A DNA stretch of 64,000 bases from Strigamia acuminata. Its lineage: Eukaryota; Arthropoda; Chilopoda; Geophilomorpha; Linotaeniidae. The stretch spans positions 2,914,001-2,978,000 of the forward strand of contig OX442319.1 of assembly GCA_949358305.1 (NCBI GenBank). Direction: 5' to 3'. Every line of letters begins with the position of its first letter. Position 1 is the stretch's first letter. Position numbers and translations under genes: made by a program. Shown here in pieces: positions 1 to 26,200 of the stretch. Under the pieces are notes generated by a model that did not search any database, was not told the origin of the DNA, and was given only the letters and a program-made list of their open reading frames with translations.

Positions 1-115
1 GTAGACATCTTGTTTTATCAATGTTAGGCTTAATTTACAAGGCTTAGTTGTATTTAAACAAAGAGAATTAGTAATATTAGCATTAAAATCGATAAAGGCG
101 ATGAAAAAAAAATAG

Positions 116-541
116 TTGAATTGCAATGAGAATTGTTTTAATCCACTTTTAGCTGTACCTGAACCACAGTTATCAACAGTGATTATTCCAGTTGTGTGTA
201 GTTTATTAGCCATCGCCATTGTGCTTGTTGGCATATTCTCCTACACGCAATCACGGCGCCAGTTTCACATAGAAGTCGCCGATTTTGACTTTACGTCAGC
301 AGATTCCTTTTCATACCAGACTTTTTGCCAACAGCTGAAAGAAGCTTTTGCGTCCTTACGATTGCCCGGTTCTTCGAGTTGTCTTTGTGAGCGAGAATGG
401 AATTTCCTGGACTGCGCGTCCAAAACTGAAAGTGAGGCAACGATGGAAGACGAATTCCACAGAGATTACTGTAGAAGGGACAGACTCGTAGAGTCGGCGG
501 ATGACGAATCATCGATTCGGGAATTCATAAACTCGAATTAA
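116..541 (+). CDS. C-terminal exon of a single-pass membrane protein (partial, unidentified)
   Basis: An AG acceptor ends at 115 and the frame then stays open to a TAA at 539-541, so this reads as a last exon; earlier exons lie outside the window. The first codon is TTG and is probably not a start. About 20 residues in, a hydrophobic run (VIIPVVCSLLAIAIVLVGIF) forms one transmembrane segment. It is followed by a basic stop-transfer stretch (YTQSRRQ) and a roughly 95-residue tail rich in acidic and serine residues, which should be cytoplasmic. A block just inside the membrane reads HIEVADFDF and may be conserved. I do not recognise the family. A polyadenylation signal (AATAAA) lies near 702. 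Confidence 0.6.
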   Translation: MNCNENCFNPLLAVPEPQLSTVIIPVVCSLLAIAIVLVGIFSYTQSRRQFHIEVADFDFTSADSFSYQTFCQQLKEAFASLRLPGSSSCLCEREWNFLDCASKTESEATMEDEFHRDYCRRDRLVESADDESSIREFINSN

Positions 542-1713
542 AAAGAGAACAAAGCGAATGTGATTTTTCACAGGTAAATTATTTTCTATTGCACTTATTT
601 ACAAATCAGGCACTTGTTAAAAATGAAATCGTGGTTAAAAATTATGTTGAAAAGTTTATGGTGCAATTTTAGTACCTAAATGTGTGATTTGTTTGAATTA
701 AAATAAATTACCTACTTTGTAAAAATTGTTAACATGGGATGCTTTATTTGTATATTTGTAATATTAAAGGATAGAATTTTTATACTTTTTTTTCAATGTG
801 GTATCATGCAGGATATTGAAGCATATTTCAGCCCATTATACTCCGTTCCCGCAAGAAAATTTGGATGAGCCCGGTGGTTTCCAAACACTACAGGATTAGC
901 CTAACATTTAAATCTTGTTCTGGTTCTTAGTGCAAACTAGGGTTTCGGTACAGGGACCCGGGAAATTGGAGAAAAACCAGTTCCGTCAAAAATTCGTTGC
1001 TGAAACGTCATTTACCATGTTTAAATGTACCCAGTTATCTGGATAAATGAAAATGCGAATTTTACTTTTCTGGAAAACTGATCATGTAAACAAATCAGTT
1101 TTCTAGAAAAGACAGACTTATCTGGAAAACTAAATTCCAGTTGTACGAGCTAGATTTTGGGCGTTTTGCGCATTGAAAACTGCATGTAAACACCCGTGCA
1201 TGGGAAAATTCAAAAACTTGGATCGAGATATCGTTGGATCGTTGTAGAAAAATACGTTAGGCCTACGTACCAACGACATATTGGTACCGAAATCAATGTG
1301 AAATCAGCTAAAACCACCATTTTTGGGATCAGAATTTGCATATTAGGCACCATTGCAAAGATTCGAGCTTTTTTTATGTTTAATCAAACCTGGTACATAA
1401 AACATTAAACTTTATTCTCATAAATGCAAAAGAAGTATTTATTCGTCGTCTTCATTTGTGAAAATATAATTTCACCACATTAATTGGATCAAATTAGTAA
1501 GAAGTCTCATACATAATGCTTTCACAAAATGACTAGCAATTACAAACATTACAAATACATGTTTAAAGTTGTTCGTAAATTTTCAATAAAAAATGAGTAA
1601 GTATGATAGCTTAAATTAAGTTCCGTACCAAAATCCACGAAATTGTTATTGCAAAGTTCTGCATGTTCTTAAATTAAATACAGCAAACAAATTAAGATGA
1701 ATAAAATGTAAAT
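542..1713. other. Intergenic 3' region between two convergent genes
   Basis: This holds the 3' UTR and poly(A) region of the upstream (+) gene and the 3' end of AGPS (-). A transposon end lies near 938 (listed separately). Around 1080-1190 there are short repeated motifs with CATGTAAAC. I see no coding exon here. Confidence 0.5.
938..1030. mobile_element. Truncated left end of the GGGTTTCGGTAC-type element
   Basis: The sequence AGGGTTTCGGTAC followed by a CCGGGAA-like block and CCGTCAAAAA matches the left end of the element at 17711-18072. No right terminus is visible nearby, so this copy looks truncated. Confidence 0.5.
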
Positions 1714-8499
<6,786 letters not shown>

Positions 8500-8777
8500 T
8501 TTTTTATCGTGCGCACAGAGCCGCAGACTTGAAATCTGGTTTGCTTCGGCGTGCTAGCAGCATGGATTGAAAACACTAAAACACGCAACAACGCCCAACA
8601 CGGCCGTCATAATATCAAAAGCATTACCTAGGGATAGAACCAATCACCGATGTTAATACAGGAGATTTGTCTTTTCTCTACTTATATTATTTGCCAGGAG
8701 AGGTTAGTTGATACAAAATGGCGGCCACTGATTTTATTTGAGAGATATTTATATATATATTTTTTTTAGGTTTAATC
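8500..8777. promoter_or_regulatory. Bidirectional intergenic region between AGPS and the C1orf131 homolog
   Basis: Only 278 bp separate the two divergent start codons (8499 on -, 8778 on +). No strong TATA box is seen for either gene, as is common for housekeeping genes. An AG followed by a short 5' leader lies just upstream of the (+) ATG, so the (+) transcript may start within this stretch and splice before its ATG. Confidence 0.5.
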
Positions 8778-9869
8778 ATGGCAAAGAAAAACAATCGCTA
8801 CGTATTAGAATTACGTCAATTAATTGACGATGTATCGAGTAAAAGTGACGTTCAACTAGACCAAAATGAATGTGAAAAATTACCAGAAGCACGTGAGAAA
8901 AAGTCTAATGTTGAAGTTGTTGTTTTTGAAAAGCGAAAAAAGAAATTAAATGTAAGTTAATTTGTGTAGTGTGTTAATTGGTGTGTGGTAATCTATTATC
9001 CTTTTTTAATTTTTTATTTATTTATTTATTTATTTTTTATAGACGAAGGTTTCAACCGTTGAAACTGATGATAAGTCGAAGATAGAGACGAAAAAAGTCA
9101 ATTTTCATAAAACGAGGTTTGAGGTTCAGAATTTTGGGATAAATGGATTTGCAAAGGATGATAAAGAAAAGGCTAAAGTTGCTTTAGCGATAAGATTAGG
9201 AGCCAAGGTATTAATGAATTCGATTTACCGTAATTTATACACCGTATTTATAATGTCACGTTTCTTTTTTTAAGCCTCCAAAAAATAAATTCTTGAATTA
9301 CAAGAAACTTATGGAAATTAAGAAGGAAGAACAACGCCTGTCCGAAGCAGTTGATGTAAGAATGTTTGCCAATCCCGTTCATTACATCGATAATCGTTTT
9401 ATCAAATGTCGTTTTGGCGCTATCGTTGGTTTCGTCCGATTGTTTTGTCGAATTTGGTCGAAAAAACGATTTTTTTCTAACAAATGGTGAAAAATAAACA
9501 AAAAGCGACAAAGGACGGACGAAAAATGGGAAAAAAGATCAAAAACGATAAAAAAATAGTCAACAAAAATAACGATGAAACGATTAGCGATAAAATGTAC
9601 CACTAATCTCGTTCGGTATGGTTTTAATCATGAATTTTTTTGTTTATGCTTTATAGGATCATCATTCACTTCGTGCTAAAAAACGGTATTTATTTCTTTC
9701 TAAACTTGGATATTTGTTTGACGATGAAAATAAATGTAATATTTTTTTTCTTTCATTTAGTCCGAACAAAATTAACAAAAACAAAGTTCGTGGATTCGAC
9801 GAAGCTTTTGGCAAAGTCAACAAACCAAAAGACAGAAAATTTTCCTTTAAAAAAAAAAACAGAAAATAA
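8778..9869 (+). CDS. C1orf131-like (DUF4602) nucleolar protein
   Basis: Five exons: 8778-8951, 9043-9207, 9275-9355, 9657-9685, 9761-9869; 558 nt, 185 aa, all phases consistent. The central block (FGINGFAKDDKEKAK, then RLGAKPPKNKFLNYKKL) matches the conserved core of human C1orf131, a small basic nucleolar protein associated with small-subunit ribosome assembly. The protein is very lysine-rich; the short last exon ends in a basic KKKNRK tail. A poly(A) signal AATAAA lies at about 9902. The function is by family only; no catalytic motif is present. Confidence 0.75.
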
Positions 9870-10238
9870 AAACCTAAAATTTGTAATTATTTTTTTAATG
9901 TAATAAACTTCCAAACACCAAAGTGCACACGTGCATTTAATTTCATATAATTTGGCAAAATACCAAATTGCAAAAAAAAAACAATTTATTATTTCAAATT
10001 CTGATCTCCATTTTTAATTAAATCGCCACCAGACGTCCTCTACCGATGACATCACGCCACACCCTGGACTGAATAATCGAATAATCAATGCTAAACCAGA
10101 GAAAACTTCTTTTCTATTCCTTATCTCAACCCTCCTGGCTGCTCGTCTGAATCAGGTGGTTATGTCTGAATGAATGTTCAAGACCAGCTCGACTTTGCTC
10201 GCACTTCGCTCACACTTTGATCTTTCCAGAGTGCAGTG
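9870..10238. other. Intergenic stretch upstream of PCYT2
   Basis: Contains the poly(A) signal of the upstream gene and presumably the PCYT2 promoter and 5' UTR. A possible splice acceptor (TTTCCAG) sits at 10229-10230, just before the ATG at 10239. I see nothing else in it. Confidence 0.4.
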
Positions 10239-16888
<6,650 letters not shown>

Positions 16889-17295
16889 AGTAATTTATGC
16901 TAATCAGTTATCTTTAATGTTGATAAGAATTAATTTAAATAATTTTATAATACATGTTTTTCTTGATCTAATAATTCTATGATTCACTGAATTTGATAAT
17001 ATATATTTTAAATAACATTTAATATAGATATGTATATAAATTATAACCATTTTTAACCTTTAGTTGCTACTTCAAGTGCAATATCTTGTGTTTCGAGGAA
17101 TCAAAATGACAAATGACACAAATTGTTAATATTTTTTAATTATAAAATGATCTAGATTATGATATATATTTTACAAATGATTGCATGTAAAAAAATATAA
17201 GTTTTTTTTTTGTCATAAATATTGAGAGGTGTTAAAATGTCCATTTTGTCTAAATATTTTGTCACCAACATCAGGTGTTTGTTCTTTGAAAAACA
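16889..17295. other. Short intergenic region between convergent genes
   Basis: Shared 3' region of PCYT2 (+) and the first ZP gene (-). AT-rich, with AATAAT/ATATAAA stretches that could act as poly(A) signals. I see no gene in it. Confidence 0.4.
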
Positions 17296-20200
17296 TTAGG
17301 TGTTGAATCTGAGTCGACTAATCATCGGTCTTCGTGAAAAGTGCCATTGTGAATTTGCTAATGCGCCCACTCCTTGCAGTTTGTTGTCATTCTTGAAATA
17401 TAGAAACGTCATAAATTTTAATATTACTTGACTCGTTAACTACTTTTAGGTTACAATTGAACCTGTGTAAAGTTATGGATTCTGCATGCTAACAAAATAA
17501 CAGTGACGATGGCCGTGAAGAGAATTGAAGACAACACTATTGTGATGACCAGGAGGAAGTTACAATGTGCCACATTGGGCTTATTTAATCCGTTTAATAA
17601 ATCTGTAAATAATAATACTAATATATTATTACCGTATTTTACCGATTAAGAGTCGCCCTCGAATCAATTGCTGACAAAAATGGCAGTTTTGAATAAGAGC
17701 CGTGGCTCTAGGGTTTCGGTACCGGGAACCGAGAATTTTCAAAATAACCGATTCCGTCAAAAAACGTTGTTAAAACGTCATTTTCGTCATTGAAACGTTA
17801 CAACTTGTAATGTTTCAATGATGAAAATGGCTATTTTTACCATAAAAAATGGCTAAAATTGGCCATTTTTGACGAAAAATGGCTAAAATTGGCCATTTTT
17901 GACGAAAAATGGCTAAAATTGGCCATTTTTGACGAAAAATGGCTAAAATGGGCCATTTTTAGCCATATTTTGTCGCCGGATTTTAATTCCCGGGAGTACT
18001 GATTTCCCGGGAATACCTGCCATTTTGGTACCGGGAACCGGGAATTGGAAAAGGCCGGGAAAACCGAAACCCTATGCGGCTTTTAATCGATAAAATAAAA
18101 TTTCAGGAATGGCGGCTCTCACCTGCTGTGGGAATAATTTTAATTCCAATATTTTGGCTGAAGCTATTTTTTTCGGTTGTTTCATTAGTTTTTAATGTTT
18201 TTGCTGTTGGCTCTGTGGTGTTGCTTAAAAGTTCACGCTTTTTACGCTTTCCAAAACCAACTGGATCAGTTAGATCCAAACATCTGGACTGAAACAACAG
18301 AATTAATTAGTAATTTGCAGTTTTGTCATGCTTTATTTGTTGCTCGGTATTGTGCAACTTGTTTCTCAAGTATGTTAGAGAATTGGCATTTTTGTCCCCA
18401 AAATGATACAACTTTGAAAAAGGTAAATGAAATCTGTTTATACTTACTGGGGCACAATCATTTGATTTAACACATGCTTTAATTTTAGTGTGGATCCATA
18501 GAACATCAGTTGGTGACATTGTTTCCAAGAGAAATGCCTCAAATTCTAAACCTATGTCACCATTGGAGTCAGAAATTCTGTGCGGCTGATTAGGAACAAC
18601 AGTCTGGTAATCAGTATTTCTACAACTGTGATATAATAATAGAAAATTTAATATTAAGTTAGTCTAAATTGTGTTTGAAGTCAATTTGGCATTGCAGGGA
18701 AGCTCGCATTAAAATTAACGGAAATATACTGTAAAGAGACATTAGGTGCGATAAAAGTTTCTGCTTATGCCGTTTATAAAAACTGCCAAAATTGTACACA
18801 AAAACGTGCTTAACCGTGAATGTGTTCGTTTTTAAGGCCAGTTGGCCGATGCTGGGTTTCTGAACGTATCGGCAACAAAAAACACCTAAAAGTGTGACAA
18901 TTGAAACGTTTTCCATACTTTTCGGTAATTTTCTGTTGAAACGTATGCAAAACATGTCATTTGTCATCTTTTTTTGGCACATTTCGGGCCTCCAATTGTG
19001 TACCCGCACGCAATTCGAGGCCCGCAAGTTATTGGCAAAAATAAAATTTGCCCCGCGCGCATTAGAGGCCCGCATAGTAATCGACAATATACGGTAAGTG
19101 TTTATGACACTTGAAAGTATCATCTAACATTCGAGGCGGCCATTTTGAATTTGATTGTAAAAACCCAAATCCCGGCATAAACCGATTCACAAACCACTCC
19201 ACTCTTGGTTTTGGTTTATGCTGTTTTTGGTGATGGTTTTTGGCTGTTTTCGATGCCATTCCATTTATATAAACCATAAAAACCGAAACTTTGAACGCGC
19301 CTATAGTTCTTACCCTTTTTGAACCAGAAAAATGAATCCAGCTTGATAGGCGTTGTTTGGATCTGTAGAAACTGTCACTTCAATCAACTTTGCATATTTC
19401 CACACTTAAAAAAAAACATATATATTTTTATTTTTAACGTTATCATCGTTAAACAAAAATCTGGAAATTTACTTACTTGAGTCGGTGTTAACGGTGGCTC
19501 TTAACTGAAGTTGGGTTCCAATGGGTATTGCCTGGTCAACAGGAATTTCAAAATTCCCATTTCTTGAATTGGCCTCCCTGTAAACTGATACGCCATACTC
19601 GGGTCTGGAGGCAGATTCTTCAACTGTCCCACTAATTCGACCTTGAAGAGGTCTATTTAAAAATATTAAGTAAAAATTGTTACAAATTACGAGACAGATT
19701 ATGCTAATAGGGAATAAATAACTTTGCGGTTGTAATTTAATTAGTTGGGAAAAATTATTGATAATTTACAAGTAACCGGTTTGTTTATCCATAAAAAAGG
19801 AAAGAACAATTGTTTTGTACACTATGTTTATATTGTTGAAAAAAATTAGGTTTGTTTAGTTTCAAATGAGTTTAAATTATTATTATTAAATGTGCTTGTT
19901 TAATTACATCATCATTGTATGACCATTGAGATTTTTAAAGATTTTTTTTAAAGTAATGATAATTTTAAGCTGTAATTTAAATTTTACCTAGATATAAACG
20001 CAGCTTCCTTTAAAAAATTAGTGCAAAACAACATACGTCGGTCGAATTTCTTCGAGATCGAATAAAAAAATACCAGGAAGTTATAAAAGGCACTGGATCC
20101 TCATTACTCAACCTCATACAGTTTTATTGATTATTTATACACGTTAAACTTATTTTTTTTGTTTTTTTTTTCTCTTGTTTGTAGATTTGAAAGGTGTGAA

Positions 20201-23200
20201 AAGCTATCTAGAGGATAAAAAAATGGACCAAAGAGGTTGAAAATGCTGAGTGTATTCAAAGTAATGTCAAATGTCATCTGATAAGATTTGTTTAATATGT
20301 ATGGCGGAAACTAAACTGGACACCTGTGTGCCGGTCAAATAGACGAGGGGCATTCAACGCTGAAATAGATTTTACAAATGGTTTATGATTGGATTCAATA
20401 ATTATTATCAACCGGTTTGAATTTGAACTTTGAGCATACTAGATTATGTTGATCAAGGAACTAGTAGTTAAAGTAGTTAAACTTTGAGGGACTAGTTTGT
20501 TGATGATTTTCTTTTTCAAAAAAATTAGTGGAACAAAAAAGGAGCGTTAGTGGAAAATTCAGTAAGTGGGCGAGTTATTTTTTTTTTAGTGGAAATCCAA
20601 GGAAATTTAGTGTGTTTATAATATAAACCCATCTTTAGTTATAGTACAGTCGTGGTTAGAAAAATCCTCGTGCTTGGCTTCAAGCTCAACTGCGGAATGA
20701 GAATTTTTTTTTAATTTTAATTTTAATACCAGCGCAGGTATCGGTATCGGCCGATATTTGGTTTCTGATTATTGGTATCGGCGATACTACAAAATATCGA
20801 TATTGGTCAAAGTCTACTTTTTAGTGTCAGGATCTCGGTCTCGGCAAAACAAGATTTCATTACGTACGAGATGCAATAAAAGACGTGCAATTCACATTAT
20901 GAGTCTTAAGGTGATTTATACGTTTTTTATTATATCTCGTAATTGCTACGACCTTTAACGTTCACTTTACAGCATGCTTTTATAGCACTAAGGAACGTAA
21001 AGGCAGAATGAAGATTGTTGTTATTTAACATTCAAATATTGTCTCGTTTTTTGTTTTGGTCTCGTACGAGATCAAGTCTCGGGACCTTCTGGTCTCGTCT
21101 CGGAAAACCGAGACTTGAAAACGGCCGAGCTGGTTGGAAGTATAGACCAAAAGTCACGTATGTTAGAGAGTTTTGTTACAATAATTAATATGTTAGAGAT
21201 TAAGTTGATTTGTGGACGAGTTAGTTATTATTAATGTTGAGTTGAATTGCATTATGGGATTGTTAGAACTTGATGATTGTCTGTGAAAATCAGCGGAAGC
21301 GCTTGTGTGTAATTTGAAACCATTTGGACAATATACCAGTTTGTTTGTTTATCAAGTGATGTGTGGACATTTATTTATGAAAACTAACAACGTACTGGTC
21401 TGAAGTCATAATAACTTTTTTTTGAATTAAATTATTTTTAGGAGATTAATCAAGGAAAAATTCACGACCAAACAGCAAATACAAATTGGAAATTTTACTA
21501 TCAAAAGCGAGGGTCAATTCTGACCCAACGATTAGACATTAGATCGTTGGATGTTGGGTCAGATTTATTAGTCTTCGGGTTTATTGGTAAAATTTAACAA
21601 GTTGTGTTCTCTGTTCTGTCGTGAATTTTTCCATGATTAATCTCCAAAGTCTTCTCAATAAAAAAGTTAAAAAGAAGTTAAAAAAATGTATGTAAAAAAA
21701 AAAGTTATTAAGACTTTACACCAGTTTGTGGCTTTTGACCTACCCTGTATAATTGGTTAGAATGAATGTTATGAGAAGCATAAAGAATATTAAATAATAA
21801 GAATTTATTATTTGTAATAACAATATGGGAATTATGCATAGCATCAACTCAAATGGACAATATTTTTGCACTTTCACTTCAAAATTTGGAAAATTTAGGC
21901 AAAAATTGTTTGTTTGGTTAATTCATCGTTTCCTTCATGAACAACCAACAATTGCAAACCAATGTCACATTAATTCGATTCACGTTGGTTTGATTCAATT
22001 TCAAACCGTTTAAAAGCCGTCATTTCAATCCTACGCATTTTTTCTTCTTTAGAATGAGAGCATTTCTTAATGTTGCCAACAACCTTACACATTCCCCATA
22101 CTAAGCAGATTCAAAAATAATCATTACATTTTTTCATTCCCTAAATAGACAGGTACTAAGTACTTGACTTGTTTTTCAACTCAACTGGTTATTTTTTTGT
22201 GTTATTTTGTCCTCCAATTAAAGAAAGTTTATACTTACATATTTCCTGCTATTCCAGCAGCCCTGTTTTCTATAACTGTGGATTGAGGTGGGCGGCAAAT
22301 TAGAAGAACTTCTTGATCACTCATTAATACTAAACCAGGCAGAGTTGGAAACCAAATTCTCACTGTTGTAAAACCCTAGATTGAATAATGAACTATTAGA
22401 AAATTTAGAAAAAAAAGGGAGTAAACAATGGCAATAGGTGCCTTCAATCTTACAAGTTAGATGGATTTCTGAAATCCTGATTTCCTTGATTTTCAGAAAT
22501 TAAGTAAATCGGATTTCAACTTTGTATGACCGAAAATTTTCCAAAAATCCAACATGCACAATTTGAACAATTGTATCGACTTTTGTTTTGCTATTTTAAA
22601 TGCTTAATCACTACTGTGTCGAACAACACGGAAAAACCACGGCAGAACATTTAAATCCAACGGCAGCATTTGAGCGCTTAAATGCGGCCAAAATGTTGCG
22701 ATTTCCCCTTGCAAAGCATGGGGGGGACATTTAAAGTTTTAAACATGTCATTAGAGAGTTTGCGGAATGCATTTTTCCCTTACAGTTAATCACTATACGG
22801 TATAAAAATAGTGTAAGGGAAAAATGATAAATTAAGTTTTTGCGGGCTGCACTTTTCCCTTATCACTACACTATTTTAGCCAACTAAATTTGCAAAATTT
22901 GGAATGAAATTTGCAAAATTTTGAATTATAAACTAAAAGCGTACCTATGACTGTGATGTGTTTGATCGGGACAACAAAATAATCGCCATTTGCAATGGGC
23001 GGAGCTAACAATCTAGTGTTCTCAATTCTGATTGGCTGCACTATAATTTAATTTAGTGTTGAAAACGATACACTAAAGATTTTTCCCTTACGATATGGCA
23101 CTAAAATAGTGTAACGTGGCCCAAAATAAGGGAAAAATGCATCCCGCAAACTCTATTGTTAGGTGCTAAATGTTAAATTGTTAAATAGCAAATTAAAAAC

Positions 23201-26200
23201 GTGCTTTGATCACTCTTTGGAAATCAAGATGGCTGAAAATCAAGAAAAGCGACCCTGCATGTGGATTTTCAGAAATCCCATTTTCTAATATCCGATTTCT
23301 ATTTGATGACATAAAAAGCACCCTTTCCTGACTCCAGAAATCCTGAAAATCAGCAAAATCAAAGAAATCCATTTAAGATTGAACGCACCTCATGTCTGCT
23401 GTCAGAGGAAAATAACATGGCTTCATTTTAATATCAACTACTACTATCAACTTACTACTACTAATTGTCTTCAATTATTTAAACGAAAAAAAAACAAGAC
23501 GGACACAGGCAATGTATTCAAACCAGATGCAGTTTCTTAACTGCTGAAGTTAGTGCTAAAGGGCATTGCCATTGGAATTTTTGATTCAGACAAATTGTTG
23601 ATTGTTGAAAATTGTATGGGCCATATGATACTTTCTAGGTGATTTTAATTTAAATAAATTAATCTAAATCTTAAACATCAAATTTCAATTGATAATTACA
23701 TCTACGATTCACTAGTTAAATGTGTCACATATCTTTATGCCATCTAAAGAAGAATGAATTTTGTGGGAGAGTGAACACTGTTAGAACCTGATTTATACAG
23801 GGTGGAAGAAAAATTTTTAGTACGAAAGATTTGAGTCGTAGTCATTTTTAGACTAAATAGATGTTTACAATTGGAAATTTCTGTCTGTCTCTAATGGTTT
23901 CCAAGATAATTTTTCATTGACCTTGAAAGAACATCCCAAGGTCAAATTTCGGGTGACCAAAAGATTGCCCCACCCAACTTTAACACTTTGCCATCATTAG
24001 ATTAGATGCATTGTCAGCACTTTCAGAAATATTTAGTAGAGAACCAGACTTTACTTCCACCCTGTATACAAATTTCCTTTTTTAGTAGTCCCGAATAGAG
24101 TTTCTCCACCAGTATATTTCAAAAACCTTTTTTTAAATCGTCGTTGCTAGCAGTTTTAGCGTTAGGTGTAATAGGTGTGTAATACAGTCGAAACTCTTTA
24201 TAACGAATCGCAAGGGACCGGAAGAATCGATTCGTTATAACGAGAATTCGTTAAAACGAATTAATTGAAAAAATTAAATTGTATCAAGAAAAACATTATT
24301 TGTTCATAAACATGGTATTTCATTGGTAGTTTCATGTTAATTTTGTCCCGATTCTTTAAAATTGTTGAAATTTGCAGCTGAAATTGTAGAACGAGACAAA
24401 TTAAACTCAGTAGCTACAATGGATGGCTTCTTGCCATTGTCAATGGCATTAATAATGTTCAGCTTGTCTTGAATTGAAATTGTTTTCGTTTGGCAGCCAT
24501 TTTCATTTTTCTTTGTTTTCTAAATATAGGCATCAGATGTGATCAGTTTTGAAAATTCGTTATAACGAGATCTTATGGGTATTACAGTGTACCTGAAAAC
24601 TTGTTCGTTATAACGAATAATTCGTTATATCGAAATTCGTTATAACGAAAATATTTAACATGGTGTTCTATGGCTGGCCAACCAAGTCATTTTAAACAAT
24701 TCGTTATATCGATAATTCGTTATAACGCGATTCGTTATAAAGAGTTTCGACTGTAATGTACTAGTATAATGTATGTGGAAATTGGGCATGCAATTACGAT
24801 GTGTTTACTGTAAAAGCTGTTTTATTTAGCAAGGTTTGGACCAGAGTGTTCCCGGATATCGAAATTTTCTGGATAATACAGCTTATTCTAAACTACCAGT
24901 TATTATGGTATTTGTGACAAGAAAATAAACACAAATTTAATTAGGTGCATTCAATAAGTCTAAAACGTATGCAAAACTCGTTTCGTGTTTGCACGTGACG
25001 TCATTCCCATTCCCATTAAATAACATGTTATTCAATGGGAACGACGTCACGTGCAAACACGAAACGAGTTTTGCATACGTTTTAGACTTATTGAATGCAC
25101 CTACTGTTTTTCACGAACAAGGAAATATTGCAATATTTTATTTAATTTTTTTTAAATGCAGCGAACCTCCCTTTGGACCGGGTATAGGCGGATCCAGGGA
25201 ACACTTCCTCTAGACACGGAGTAATTTATATACATACAGTACAATACTTTATTTAGACTGGGCATTTACCAGAGAATAAAGGTAATAAAGACTTTTTTTA
25301 TGGCGGTGGCTATTTCCACCCCCTAGAGGGTGAAAATAGAATCTGGGCTATTTCCACCCCCTAGAGGGTGAAAATAGGATATAGGCTATTTCCACCCTCT
25401 TGGAGGGTGGTAATATCTTATTTGAGTTATTTCCACCCCCTTGGAGGGTGGAAATATCTTGGTGGCTATTTCCACCCACTGATAAAAACATGTTAAATAG
25501 CCTTGTGTGCGGTAGCGTAATGCTGTACCGCGGTATTTCTTTCACGAGGGAATACCGCGGTATTCCCAAAAATATCGAAAAACGGTATACCGCAAATACC
25601 GCATATTCTGCAAATACCGGATATTCTGCATATACCGCAAATACCACAAATCAATTGTGTTTTTCATCGTTTTCTTCCATTTTTTTGTTTGATTTTCATC
25701 AATTTGTTCCATTTCTAGTTTGATTTTCATCATTTTGATTCATTTCTAGTTTGATTTTTATCGTTTTGTGGAATTAAAAACAATGAAAACAATTTTTAAT
25801 TGCACAAAACGATAAAAATTAAACTAGTAATGGAACAAATTGATGAAAATCAAGCAAGAAATGGAACAAACGATCAAAAACACTTGAATTTGAAGAAAAC
25901 GATGAAAAATGCTTGCATTTGAAGAAAACAATGAAAAACAGTGGGTGAAATCAGCCAATCAAATGCGCTTCTCAAAAGGGGGTGGAAATAGCCCCGATTC
26001 TATTTTCACCCTCTAGGGGGTGGAAATAGCCAGTCCGTTTTTTTATTGATTTGTGTTTAATTAACGGATTTAAACACAAATCATTGAATATTAGTGGAAG
26101 TACAAACCCTGATTGCGAATACTGCCAATACGTTAGGCCTATCTACTTACATTCTGTTTGCCCACTCCACATTTTTGAAAATCAGTGATAAGAAGTCGGT

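Noticed and set aside
17603-18122. Introner hypothesis: this intron was created by a transposon
   Set aside because: The paralogous ZP gene has an intron at the same position and phase, so the intron is older than the insertions.
18659-19123. 154-codon minus-strand frame
   Set aside because: Lies inside a ZP1 intron, overlaps CCGC-rich repeat sequence, and shows no recognisable protein pattern.
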